A DNA stretch of 64,000 nucleotides from Niallia alba (lineage in GTDB: Bacteria > Bacillota > Bacilli > Bacillales > Cytobacillaceae). The position numbers and the translations under genes are program-made. This document shows positions 42,648 to 51,175 of this stretch, in pieces. Under the pieces are notes generated by a model. The model saw nothing but the letters and a program-made list of their open reading frames with translations. It made no database searches and was not told where the DNA came from. Every line of letters starts with the position of its first letter. The first letter of the stretch is position 1. The stretch covers positions 5,124,001 through 5,188,000 of the forward strand of contig NZ_JABBPK010000001.1 in NCBI RefSeq assembly GCF_012933555.1. Direction: 5' to 3'.

Positions 42648-43502
42648 TTAATTGCAGATGACTACTTCAACACCGTTTGTACGAAGAAAGTCTAATACTT
42701 TAGCTAAATTCGCATTTTTTCTGCTAATACGGTTATAATCCTTTATTACCACCTTTCCAATCATTCCGGCTTCAATGTCTTTTTTCATTTTCTGAAACGA
42801 ACCTCTTTTAAAAGGATCAGATGTACCTGAGCATGAATCATCAATATAAAATTTATCAATATTATTAAACTTACCCTTTAGTATTTGAGCGATTGGTTGA
42901 TAATCTTCTTTACTTCCAAAATTTGTTCTATGGTAAAATGCAATTTTCTTATTGCTAGTCATATTATTTTCCTCCAGTTTAATCTTTTTAACTGTCTTCA
43001 TTGATAAAATCCTTTGAACTCTGTTGAAAAGTTCTGGTGTCACAATTGATGGCACACTTATTTTTTTCCATTTACTTTGAGGATTTTTAATGATTTGAGA
43101 TTTGCCGTCATCTAAATACCGAGTTATTGTCTTGTTAAAATATAGTTCCCCAATATAAATAGGAGATTTTGCTATTAATCTGATATCACGTGGAGTCCAA
43201 GGCCTCTTCTTATAAGAATATCCTTGACTATTAAGCAAGTTAGAAACCCTCTTATAAGATTTCTCTGCGGCTAAATATTGAAATACTTTTTCTACAACTT
43301 TAGCTTCTTGTACATCGATTAGTAGTTTTCCATATGAGGAACGGTAACCAAAAGGTACTCTGCTAATAATAACCTGCCCTTGTTCTCTTGCTCTTTTTAA
43401 TCCTAATGCTATCCTCGCAGCTTTATACTTTCTTTCTTCTTCTAAAAAGTACTGATATAAGTTTTCATTGTTTCCTTGCTCTAAACTATCCCTTTTTGAC
43501 AT
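42648..43502 (-). CDS. Circularly permuted serine-recombinase-like protein
   Basis: About 284 residues from ATG 43502 (AGAGAGTGA upstream). The usual domain order is reversed. The recombinase domain comes first: the helix ERKYKAARIALGLKRAREQG, then IRLIAKSPIYIGELYFNKTI and VTPELFNRVQRIL. The resolvase-like catalytic fold is at the C-terminus: KKIAFYHRTNFGS, then YIDDSCSGTSDPFKRGSFQK and VIKDYNRISRKNANLAKVLD. The second Arg motif (Asn-Arg-Ile-Ser-Arg) is kept. At the nucleophile position Tyr-x-Arg-x-Ser reads Tyr-His-Arg-Thr-Asn, so it may be catalytically dead or use the Ser three residues later. No zinc ribbon. Confidence 0.8.
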   Translation of the reverse strand: MSKRDSLEQGNNENLYQYFLEEERKYKAARIALGLKRAREQGQVIISRVPFGYRSSYGKLLIDVQEAKVVEKVFQYLAAEKSYKRVSNLLNSQGYSYKKRPWTPRDIRLIAKSPIYIGELYFNKTITRYLDDGKSQIIKNPQSKWKKISVPSIVTPELFNRVQRILSMKTVKKIKLEENNMTSNKKIAFYHRTNFGSKEDYQPIAQILKGKFNNIDKFYIDDSCSGTSDPFKRGSFQKMKKDIEAGMIGKVVIKDYNRISRKNANLAKVLDFLRTNGVEVVICN

Positions 43503-43541
43503 ATAAATCACTCTCTTTTCTATATTTTTGCTTAAATACGA

Positions 43542-43610
43542 CAAAAAACCCCAACGAATAAACCTACGAATTAATTAATATCGTAAATTTATTTGTTGGG
43601 GTTTTCCCTT
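43542..43610. terminator. Long bidirectional terminator
   Basis: AAAACCCCAAC pairs with GTTGGGGTTTT, with an extended inner match (AATAAACCTACGA against TCGTAAATTTATT). It separates the 64-aa gene from the recombinase-like gene. Confidence 0.85.
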
Positions 43611-43677
43611 GTTCGTTTATTAAGTTGTAAAGATAATAACACCTACATTAGCATTTTGCAATAGCTAATTTATAGTT

Positions 43678-43872
43678 TTATTGAATTTTAAAAATTAGGG
43701 TTTTAATCGCTCTTCCTCTATTTCTAAGAGGAACAATTTTCTTAAATCGTATTCCTTTCTCCCTTAAAACATCTTCAAGATAAAATTGAGCATCACAATC
43801 TGTTAATGGTACTTTAACTTCGCCTTTCTTGATTATCTCATCTATCAGGTTATCATATAAAGAATCTGACAT
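43678..43872 (-). CDS. Hypothetical protein, 64 aa
   Basis: Not recognised. Acidic start (MSDSLYDNLIDEIIKKGEVK) and basic end. AGGTGA precedes the ATG, the same leader type as the 49-aa gene at 51984. Strong terminator downstream. Confidence 0.6.
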   Translation of the reverse strand: MSDSLYDNLIDEIIKKGEVKVPLTDCDAQFYLEDVLREKGIRFKKIVPLRNRGRAIKTLIFKIQ

Positions 43873-43954
43873 TGAAATTCACCTACAACCTACTGCGTAA
43901 TAACATATCATTTTTTTTCGGGTCTGTTTAACGATGCGGTTGATAAATCTTTAC

Positions 43955-44121
43955 TTATAGCAAATAGAATTCATTAATAATGAAATCAATCAAATCTTTA
44001 TCATCATCTGATAAAATAAACTTCTATTGAATTACTTTCATTGAAATCCTTCTTAGCAACCCAATTGCTATGATTAAAATTTTTTCATCGCTAGAACTAT
44101 GCTCAATTTATCTTTATTCAT
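43955..44121 (-). pseudogene. Decayed copy of the 49-aa small protein
   Basis: One frame reads SSSDEKILIIAI and later KFILSDDDKDLIDFIINEF. These parallel FSDDETIIRAI and KFNLSEDDLELIEFVMNDF of the intact gene at 51984-52133. A stop codon (TAG) interrupts the middle and the start is out of frame. The remainder of the 43873-44154 gap shows nothing else. Confidence 0.6.
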
Positions 44122-44154
44122 CTATATAACACCTCTAAAGTAAAAAAATAGTGC

Positions 44155-44415
44155 TTAGAACCTCTTAAAAAAAGTCTCACAGTTCTTAGGGATGACAAAA
44201 GCGGTGAATTCCTTACCCATTCCTTCATTCGGTTGATGCTTAATTGCCTGTATCAAAGATGAATTAGTAAAGCCAAGGGGCAATGCAAATTCACCAGTAT
44301 ATTCGGCAAGTTGCTGATTTATATATTTCCCCTTACTTCTGCCGCATCTGCAGCTCTTTTCATACATGTCCAGACTGAATACATCATTACAATTAAGACA
44401 CATAAGAAGCTTCAT
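44155..44415 (-). CDS. Zinc-ribbon small protein, 86 aa (last gene of unknown operon)
   Basis: Two Cys pairs near the N-terminus (LMCLNCNDVFSLDMYEKSCR, then CGRSKG) suggest a small zinc ribbon. The rest reads GEFALPLGFTNSSLIQAIKH and FTAFVIPKNCETFF. GAGGTG precedes the ATG. It follows the 589-aa gene by 9 bases on the same strand. Not a named family to my knowledge. Confidence 0.7.
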   Translation of the reverse strand: MKLLMCLNCNDVFSLDMYEKSCRCGRSKGKYINQQLAEYTGEFALPLGFTNSSLIQAIKHQPNEGMGKEFTAFVIPKNCETFFKRF

Positions 44416-44424
44416 TCAGACACC

Positions 44425-46194
44425 TCAATCTCTATTAGTGTTCTTTTCCTTATCAATCATTTCTTGAATGTGGGTTATTACTTTGGGATCTTCTCTATAC
44501 TCTGTTATTTTTTCAGTGATTAGTTTGTTTTCAAACATGCCCCTTAACAGCTTGTAGTTGTCAGCTTTCCTTTTTAAATTATAAAAGTCATCGAGTATTA
44601 GCTTTGCAAGTAGCGTTACAATAAACTCTTCCTCTAGAACTTCTTCAAGCCATAGCCAAGCATCTTCGGTAAGATATATCTGAAACTTTTCAGTAAGCAT
44701 CTTTCCGAGTATTAGCTTCATCGATCCAATATCATACCCATACAACCGTTCTTTAATTTCAGGATTTTTGGTTAAAAATTTTTCAATGCTAAATGCTACT
44801 GTTTTTAAATGAAAGTCCTGCTCTTCGGACAGCAAAACCGAATGATTATCAAAATAAAGAAAAGCATCCTCATTATCCAAATAACTGCCTTCGCTTTCCT
44901 TCTTGTTATTTAGAGCCAACATAGGAGCAATACTCTTATAGAATTCCAGAAGTTCATCTTCTATCCTACTATTTTCCTGTTGTAATAAAAGTCTCGCTTT
45001 TTTCTCCCAATCTGGAAAACAAGAGGTGAATTTTTCCACTACCTCGGTTAAAGGGATATAGGTTTTAATTTCACGGCCCGGAAACCTGATATCCATCACC
45101 ATCATTCCAAATTTTCTTTCAACAATAGCTGGATGACCTTCAATTTTGCGAAAAGCGTCCAAAAAATCATAGTTTTGTGGAGGGATACTTACCCAAGTAA
45201 GGGTAATTGCCCTTAACATTTCTTCAGGTATATACTTGGGGCCATCTTCTTCCTTGCATGCCATAGAAAACAAGCTATTAAGGTCCCTAACTAGATTCAA
45301 ATAATAGACCAAGAGCTTAACAGCTCCAATTTGTGTTGGAGAAGAGTACTTAACTAATTTTTCCTTAATCCACTTGTGGAAGGTTTCTTTATCAGAGTAC
45401 GTATAAACTAGCTCTAAGATTTTTTCCTGATCTGCAATAATCCATTTTTCAATCAATTCTATTTTTTCACTTTCATTTTTAGGAGAAAATCGGTTTAGCA
45501 ACTGCCGTGGATCAACACGTAACGGTAACTTTATTGGGGTTGAGAGATGATTGTCTGCCCATTGTTTTGCTTTTACACACTGCAGATGATCTATATCTCC
45601 ACTTACACTAGCAAACTTGGGGAAACGGCTCTCAATTAGCATAGCTATGGCTAATATGTAAAGATGGTATGGATATCCTTGGGTCTTAGCATTAAAAACA
45701 ACAACTGAGCTTTCGTATCCCTTTAAAATATCTGTTTCATTATTAAAAGCTGGCGCAGCCTCCCTATACATTTTAATATCAGAGTAAAGCCTGAAAGTTT
45801 CTGCAAACTTCTTACTGCCTAAGTTCCCACATGTTCTCCAAAATCGAGAAGGCTCTTCATGTTCTTCGGATTTAACATATACAGGGATCTGAATATCAAA
45901 TAACTTTTTTTCTCCTAAATCTGCAAAATCATAAGCTTTCAGTAATTTCACGGTTTCTTTATAAACACTTATCCAATCTTGTTGTGAAATCTGATGAGGA
46001 AGAATAGACAGACGAACATAAGTACCCACCCAAAACCACACCCTTTTTTCAGTTACAATTAAAAGAGAACTCGCTTCTCCTTTATTGCGATGTTTTAATA
46101 TCGCCGAAAAAAAGGCTATCCCAACATTAATAAGATAACCTTTTAGTTGTTTTCTAGAATTGCCTGCACAGCCCAGAATTATAAAAAGCTGCAA
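44425..46194 (-). CDS. Large protein of unknown function, 589 aa
   Basis: Not recognised. Mostly helical and soluble. An N-terminal strand-rich part (EASSLLIVTEKRVWFWVGTY) precedes long helical repeats with many charged residues. No P-loop, nuclease or HEPN motif is evident. The TTG at 46194 is the only upstream start in frame, and its ribosome site is weak; a stop codon lies just upstream. It follows the HisKA-like gene by 21 bases and is the main product of a five-gene minus-strand operon. Confidence 0.7.
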   Translation of the reverse strand: MQLFIILGCAGNSRKQLKGYLINVGIAFFSAILKHRNKGEASSLLIVTEKRVWFWVGTYVRLSILPHQISQQDWISVYKETVKLLKAYDFADLGEKKLFDIQIPVYVKSEEHEEPSRFWRTCGNLGSKKFAETFRLYSDIKMYREAAPAFNNETDILKGYESSVVVFNAKTQGYPYHLYILAIAMLIESRFPKFASVSGDIDHLQCVKAKQWADNHLSTPIKLPLRVDPRQLLNRFSPKNESEKIELIEKWIIADQEKILELVYTYSDKETFHKWIKEKLVKYSSPTQIGAVKLLVYYLNLVRDLNSLFSMACKEEDGPKYIPEEMLRAITLTWVSIPPQNYDFLDAFRKIEGHPAIVERKFGMMVMDIRFPGREIKTYIPLTEVVEKFTSCFPDWEKKARLLLQQENSRIEDELLEFYKSIAPMLALNNKKESEGSYLDNEDAFLYFDNHSVLLSEEQDFHLKTVAFSIEKFLTKNPEIKERLYGYDIGSMKLILGKMLTEKFQIYLTEDAWLWLEEVLEEEFIVTLLAKLILDDFYNLKRKADNYKLLRGMFENKLITEKITEYREDPKVITHIQEMIDKEKNTNRD

Positions 46195-46215
46195 GCCCTA
46201 TATTATTGCACCATG

Positions 46216-46512
46216 TTACTCAATTCTAAAAGTAGATCTGTTAGCTTTGTTATATACTCGTTGTACATCTTTCTTGGATTGTTCTACATATGACTTAATC
46301 ATTAAATAATCGTTCGGGTTAGCATCTTCTACTTTCTCCAATGTTGCTCCTACACTTCCAGCCAAATATCCAGCTGCCCCCAGTATCGTTCGCAGTTCGT
46401 GTGTCACTTCTAAAGTTAATGCTTCATGAGCATTATTTTTCATAATGTTTTTATCTGCATCATCAACAATTGTTGCTAAATCTATTACCAGCTTTCCTGA
46501 ATATACCTGCAT
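46216..46512 (-). CDS. HisKA-like helical hairpin protein, 98 aa
   Basis: The stretch ALTLEVTHELRTILGAAGYL strongly resembles the phospho-acceptor helix of histidine kinases (His-Glu-Leu-Arg-Thr). It is followed by a second helix (YVEQSKKDVQRVYNKANRST). No kinase ATP-binding domain is present in it or visible in the neighbours. It may act as a phosphotransfer or dimerisation module. GGGAGG precedes the ATG. Confidence 0.65.
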   Translation of the reverse strand: MQVYSGKLVIDLATIVDDADKNIMKNNAHEALTLEVTHELRTILGAAGYLAGSVGATLEKVEDANPNDYLMIKSYVEQSKKDVQRVYNKANRSTFRIE

Positions 46513-46588
46513 CTCAGATGCCTCCCTCTTATAACTATTTATTAGTCCTCCCTAGCGCTCACCTTTAATAGCGAATATACTGCTTTTT

Positions 46589-46855
46589 TCAGCTGTTATT
46601 TTCCTTCTCTATTCTCTTTCCTGCCTTTATAAGTGACAGGTGAAAAATATCCTTTTTGTCGCAATCTTCACTACTAGTAAAGTCAAAAATAAAGTTTTCA
46701 GTTACAACCTCGTACTTTGCAAGGAGGGTTATTATATCCATTAAAAGTTCATCATAAATATCGGTACGAGGATCCTGATATATTTCTGTAATTCTATATA
46801 AGTCCACTTGAATAAATCCTAAATGTTTAGAATATGCCAAAGATAAGCCTCCCAT
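46589..46855 (-). CDS. Hypothetical protein, 88 aa
   Basis: Not recognised. Strand-helix mix (HLGFIQVDLYRITEIYQDPR; LLAKYEVVTENFIFDFTSSE). Its ATG overlaps the stop of the upstream gene (TAATG), so translation is coupled. Confidence 0.6.
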   Translation of the reverse strand: MGGLSLAYSKHLGFIQVDLYRITEIYQDPRTDIYDELLMDIITLLAKYEVVTENFIFDFTSSEDCDKKDIFHLSLIKAGKRIEKENNS

Positions 46856-47151
46856 TAAAACATTTTCTGCGGATTTACTAAGGTGTTTATTGCAAACACG
46901 AGGGCATCATTAAAAGCAGTGCGATATGCTAATTTCGTTTGGATATGTACCTGCTCAAAAATGTTAGCTCTAATATCATCAATAAATTCATCTTTTTTTG
47001 TTTCATCCTCAAACTTCCCAAATTGGGCAAGTTTTTCATCTAGATCTTTATGGAGTAATTCTGAATACATCACATACTCATCACTTGTGATAATTTGTTC
47101 GAGTCTTTCTTCAATTAACTTGTTTACTACCTTTTGAAAGCCGTCAATCAA
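46855..47151 (-). CDS. Hypothetical protein, 98 aa (first gene of unknown operon)
   Basis: Not recognised. Fully helical, acidic (RLEQIITSDEYVMYSELLHK; IDDIRANIFEQVHIQTKLAY). It faces the XRE regulator gene at 47293 across a 140-base promoter region with a dyad. First of five co-oriented genes down to 44155. Confidence 0.6.
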   Translation of the reverse strand: MIDGFQKVVNKLIEERLEQIITSDEYVMYSELLHKDLDEKLAQFGKFEDETKKDEFIDDIRANIFEQVHIQTKLAYRTAFNDALVFAINTLVNPQKMF

Positions 47152-47179
47152 CGTGGAACAACTCCTTAAACATGTATAT

Positions 47180-47214
47180 TTGCGTAAAATGAATATTTAT
47201 TTCATCAAACGCAA
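47180..47214. promoter_or_regulatory. Candidate operator between the unknown operon and its XRE regulator
   Basis: TTGCGT (47180-47185) and ACGCAA (47209-47214) are inverted, with an inner ATGAA/TTCAT match. It lies centrally in the divergent promoter region. Confidence 0.55.
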
Positions 47215-47292
47215 TTATACTATGGTACGTCTTGAATGTAAAACCAAAAAAATATACGATTAAGGAAAATAACTTTATTCGAGGCAGAACTT

Positions 47293-47658
47293 ATGATCAA
47301 TATAGCGGTTGGAAAATTAATAAAAAAATTGAGACTGGAAAAAGAGATAACTATGAGTGATTTCGCTAAACAAATCAAGCTATCCCAGTCATCATTATCT
47401 AGAATAGAAAATGGCACTCAAGAACTTTCTTTATCAATGATTGCTACCATCTGTGAAAAACTAGGTATTTCTTTAAGTAATTTTTTTTGGAAATTAGAAT
47501 TTCTTTCACAAGACAAAGCAAAGGATTTTTGGATTCATTACAATGCTGGTGAGCCTATGCAAGACTTAGAAAGTGACTTAATAAATTGGATTGCCTCATT
47601 AACTGATGATCAAAAAAAGGCTTTATACACCTTAGTTCACTCTTACAATAGAGATTAA
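47293..47658 (+). CDS. XRE-family regulator, 121 aa
   Basis: N-terminal lambda-type helix-turn-helix (MSDFAKQIKLSQSSLSRIEN; residues 20-45). The C-terminal half of 55 residues is helical (DFWIHYNAGEPMQDLESDLI), perhaps for dimerisation or sensing. Divergent from the five-gene operon. Followed by a strong terminator. Probably the operon's repressor. Confidence 0.88.
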   Translation: MINIAVGKLIKKLRLEKEITMSDFAKQIKLSQSSLSRIENGTQELSLSMIATICEKLGISLSNFFWKLEFLSQDKAKDFWIHYNAGEPMQDLESDLINWIASLTDDQKKALYTLVHSYNRD

Positions 47659-47677
47659 TATTTATTGCTCTGATCTT

Positions 47678-47728
47678 AAAAAAGACCTAAATCATGGGTT
47701 TGTTCCATCCATGATTTAGGTCTTTTTC
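47678..47728 (+). terminator. Terminator after the XRE gene
   Basis: AAAAAGACCTAAATCATGG pairs with CCATGATTTAGGTCTTTTT around an 11-nt loop. Confidence 0.92.
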
Positions 47729-47928
47729 TTTTACAAACCTGTCTATACTACCGTGGTCAAATCCACATCCTCTCTGATATTACTTTTAAGGTATTTAGGG
47801 AATCATCAAAAATTCTTCTCCCCTAACTTTTCCCCTTACTGTAACTAGCATTATTAACAATAAGGGTAATTAGGAACCTGTTTACTTATTTTCAAACAAA
47901 AATAAAAAAATTTACTAAAGGGGTTCGA

Positions 47929-47985
47929 ATGAGAGAAAACAGATGGTATCGTGTTACAGCTTTAACCAATATTAATAAATTTTAA
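47929..47985 (+). CDS. Possible 18-aa leader peptide
   Basis: ATG at 47929 after AAAGGGG starts MRENRWYRVTALTNINKF-stop, ending 17 bases before the DUF3987 ATG. It could be a leader that couples translation to the next gene. It has no homology support, so confidence is low. The rest of the 47729-48002 gap shows no feature. Confidence 0.35.
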   Translation: MRENRWYRVTALTNINKF

Positions 47986-48002
47986 GAAGGGAACAAATAA
48001 CA

Positions 48003-49619
48003 ATGACAAACGAAAACTCTCGCAACAACCCAAAAAAGGAATTAACTAAAGAGGAAAAGCTTTCTATGCGTGCTAACAGAAAAGTAACCGCAGGAAATGA
48101 CGAACTGTACAATGACGTTATGAAATCAATTGAAACAGGGATTGTAAAACAACCTCGGCAATCCAGTGAAGAGGAATGGTCAATGCCTGTAACTTTTGAT
48201 GAGTATGATACAATTCCATTTCCAATCGAAATTTTTCCAGCCACCATTCAAAATATGGTGAAAGCAGTGGCTATCGATACTCAAACTCCAATCGATTTAG
48301 CGGCGATGGTTTGCATTGGAGTGTTATCGACTGCATTAAGTAAGAAATTCGCAATTGAACCAAAAACAGGTTGGAAGGAACCATTAAATACGTATACAGC
48401 AACACTTTTACCTTCGGGATTAAGGAAATCAGCTGTTTATAATGCTATGACGAAAGTTTTATATAAATATGCCCAAGAACTTTATGAAGAGATGGAACCA
48501 AAAATCGAAAAAAGGAAATTAAAGAGGCAGGCTCTCGAAAAAAGGATTGATAAACTTCAAACCGATTATGCAAAAACGAATAATCCTGAATTACTACAAG
48601 AAATTGAAGCCATCAGCGACGAACTGCAAAAACATCCAGAGCTTTCAGCGCCTAAACTAACGGTCGATAATGAAACTTCCGAAAATTTGGTTATAGAATT
48701 AAAGAAGAATAACGAAAAAATTTCTATTATGTCCCCCGAAGGTGACTTATTTATTAAATTTAATGATCCAGCTGAAAAAGGAAAGCATGATGTTTATCTT
48801 AAAGGATATAGTGGAGATCACCTCCAAGTAGGCCGAGTTTCACGACCGGGGGAAATTTTAACTGAGCCGTTATTGACCATCTGCATCGTAGCGCAGCCAA
48901 CAGTAGTTCAAAATTTCCCATCCTACGTTCATGAAAGAGGAATACCTGCAAGGTTTCTATTTTCTATGCCAAACGATAATCAAGGCTTCCGTGAGCCTTT
49001 TCCTCCTTCAACAGCAGTCGAAATTTCTAGGGCATATCAAGAATTGATTAGAAAGCTGCTGATGTTTACGCCGAACGAAACAATTTGCTTACGGTTAAGT
49101 GAAGACTCTATAAACATTTTAAAAGATCTCATTATGGATATTGAAAAAGAGTTCAGAGACAATGGCATTTTCGAAGGTCATCTAAGGTTTTGGGGAAGTA
49201 AATTGGTTGGCCAGATTTTACGGGTAGCTGGGTTATTGCATGTTGCTCATTCAGCTGATTCTTCTAATCTGGAGGAAATAACATCCGAAGTCAGTCTGGA
49301 CATTTGCAAAAAGGCCTTTTTGCTAGAAGATTACTTCATTACTCATGCACAAAAGGTATTTGGGGTGATGAAACGCAATGATACATTCAATGATGCAATT
49401 TATTTACGTGATAAAATCTTAAATGAGAAAAAACTAGTAGTCGATAAACAGACAATTCATCAGAAAACGAAAAAGAGGATTCAAGGCAAAGATCGGTTTT
49501 CACGTGCTTATGACCTGCTTGAATATCACTCTTATATTAAACAAGTAAAAGGCGGTAAATACGGAAACAAGGGAATGATCCTAGTAAATCCTGCTCTATT
49601 GAAAAATGATAGCAATTAA
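48003..49619 (+). CDS. DUF3987-family protein
   Basis: 538 residues. The family core is visible: FPIEIFPATIQNMVKAVAID, a degenerate P-loop region (LLPSGLRKSAVYN), and PLLTICIVAQPTVVQNFPSY with ARFLFSMPND. DUF3987 proteins are ATPase-like and usually encoded on plasmids and integrative elements beside replication genes, often with primases. GAAGGG precedes the ATG. It probably belongs to the replication module with the gene at 52554. Confidence 0.85.
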   Translation: MTNENSRNNPKKELTKEEKLSMRANRKVTAGNDELYNDVMKSIETGIVKQPRQSSEEEWSMPVTFDEYDTIPFPIEIFPATIQNMVKAVAIDTQTPIDLAAMVCIGVLSTALSKKFAIEPKTGWKEPLNTYTATLLPSGLRKSAVYNAMTKVLYKYAQELYEEMEPKIEKRKLKRQALEKRIDKLQTDYAKTNNPELLQEIEAISDELQKHPELSAPKLTVDNETSENLVIELKKNNEKISIMSPEGDLFIKFNDPAEKGKHDVYLKGYSGDHLQVGRVSRPGEILTEPLLTICIVAQPTVVQNFPSYVHERGIPARFLFSMPNDNQGFREPFPPSTAVEISRAYQELIRKLLMFTPNETICLRLSEDSINILKDLIMDIEKEFRDNGIFEGHLRFWGSKLVGQILRVAGLLHVAHSADSSNLEEITSEVSLDICKKAFLLEDYFITHAQKVFGVMKRNDTFNDAIYLRDKILNEKKLVVDKQTIHQKTKKRIQGKDRFSRAYDLLEYHSYIKQVKGGKYGNKGMILVNPALLKNDSN

Positions 49620-49760
49620 GGTCCTAACCTCCCTAAAATACTGTAAACTATTGATATCCCTACTCAAAAACAAGGGAATGAGAGAATCCTAAAGTTCCCT
49701 CATTCCCCTAATTTACATAACAGAAAATGTATTCCTTAACCGTAACTAGGAGGATCAACA

Positions 49761-49971
49761 ATGAAATTCAAGTTCTTTAACGATACTGCAGAAAAGTAAC
49801 GATACATCCAGCTACTTATCAACATGGCTGCTATGTTGATAATAATCATGCAATTATGCCATTACAAGAACGATTATTTATTCTGCCAAACGCGGTACCT
49901 ATCCCTTCGTCAAACCATGGGATTACGGGGTAAGAAATGGACTTCAGCTACTGGTTTCACCAATAGAGTAA
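49761..49971 (+). pseudogene. Small frameshifted protein
   Basis: AGGAGG precedes an ATG. Reading in three successive frames gives MKFKFFNDTAEK, then TIHPATYQHGCYVDNNHAIM through PLQERLFILPN, then GTYPFVKPWDYGVRNGLQLL to a stop at 49969. That adds up to a coherent protein of about 67 residues with two single-base indels. The function is unknown. Confidence 0.65.
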
Positions 49972-50058
49972 TAGAGCGTTGTCATTTGATGCTCCTAAGT
50001 ATAACTTTTCTAAATATCTAAAAAGGAGCGCTTTTCAGCTACCCCCTTCAAAAAGTAT

Positions 50059-50382
50059 TTAAAATCCTAATTGCTTCGCAACCCACTCTTGACCAGCTTT
50101 CCCTTTCATATCTTCCCATCCGGAAAATCTACTATGGTTTCGTACGTACTCATCAAGCTCACTTTCATTAATTTTATCAAAGTCTTCTTCAGTCTGAATC
50201 TCAAAAGGACTCTTATCAAAGAATTCATCAATATTATTAAATTTAGTATGTATCTGCATGAACCGGTCGTTAAATAAGTCTGTAAAGCTTACTGTTGTTC
50301 CTTTTTCCAATTCTTTTGCTTTATTACCCATTTGCTTTAACCGTTTGTTGAAATCGTCGAAACCCTTTGTTTTTACACCCAT
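50059..50382 (-). CDS. Hypothetical protein, 107 aa
   Basis: Not firmly recognised. Starts MGVKTKGFDDFNKRLKQMGN, reminiscent of phage tail-completion (gp10-type) N-termini, then helical and acidic (EEDFDKINESELDEYVRNHS). GGGAGGAT precedes the ATG. It stands alone on its strand. Confidence 0.6.
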   Translation of the reverse strand: MGVKTKGFDDFNKRLKQMGNKAKELEKGTTVSFTDLFNDRFMQIHTKFNNIDEFFDKSPFEIQTEEDFDKINESELDEYVRNHSRFSGWEDMKGKAGQEWVAKQLGF

Positions 50383-50469
50383 TCAAAATCCTCCCAATTT
50401 TGTTTTAGAAGAAAATATCCTCAGATGAAATCACTATTTCTAGTATATCGCATAGAATTGGTGTATTTT

Positions 50470-50700
50470 GCAAAGAAAGAATACATAGTATTGCAATTGC
50501 AACTACACAATGTTGCAACTTGACATGGAGCCTCTGCGGGCATGAGTCTCAAGCCAAGAAGCCAGCAAGATCAAGGGCTGGCTTTGCCACGAAAGGCTAT
50601 CATGCCCACCACTCCATGTAAAGTCGCAACGACAAATCAGCTTGCAATACTCTGCACTTTTATTTTGCAATACACAATTGGTGACATTGCAACTTTTAGA
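50470..50700. repeat. Cluster of TTGCAA-type motifs
   Basis: TTGCAA or close forms occur at least six times on both sides of structured repeat copy 2. Two longer units, each with TACACAAT and TTGCAACTT, lie at about 50491-50521 and 50674-50698. The arrangement resembles binding sites of a replication initiator or partition protein. Confidence 0.55.
50512..50630 (+). repeat. Structured repeat, copy 2
   Basis: Nested stems on the plus strand: ACATGGAG (50523-50530) with CTCCATGT (50612-50619), GGGCATGA with TCATGCCC, and AGCCAGC with GCTGGCT as the inner hairpin. The outer arm GCAACTT pairs loosely with AAGTCGC. Homologous to the minus strand of 40114-40227. Confidence 0.8.
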
Positions 50701-51175
50701 AAGGGGATTTTTGAATATCAATCCAATCGATGTCTTATCTGCTTTAGACTTTACAAAGTCTAAAGAAAGTTTGAATGTATAACTGATTTTCTGTGGCAGT
50801 GCGAAACTAAAATACTCTCTCCCTTATTGATGAATAGGAAGGGAATTCAACAAATAATTCCATATTGATAGATCCGTAAGTCCTTTGAAAATTTTACTTT
50901 TAAGTAAATTATCGTTCCGATAGAATTTATTAACTACCTGAAACACTTGTTAAACATCAACTCTAATTAAAGTTAGCTATAACTTAAATGAAATTAAACT
51001 GAGTCTTAATGAAGTGAATTAGAAACGATTATTTTCTATTTGATTTAAATATAACTCAATAATAGTTCAACCTAAATTTGAATTTAAGCCAATATTTTTT
51101 ATTCCTGCTCTTCGAATAGGCTTAATTCCAAGCTAAAATGTTTTTACCTTTAAGTGAAAGGAGGGGAAAAACAAA
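50701..51175. other. Long non-coding stretch
   Basis: No gene is visible. It contains a dyad, TTAGACTTT with AAAGTCTAA (about 50743-50762), and a C/G stem near 50815-50840. AAAGGAGG at its end is the ribosome site for the gene at 51176. Confidence 0.5.

Noticed and set aside
44425-46194. HEPN, Cas or STAND-type effector
   Set aside because: No Arg-x4-6-His, P-loop or nuclease motif could be found by eye in the 589-aa protein.
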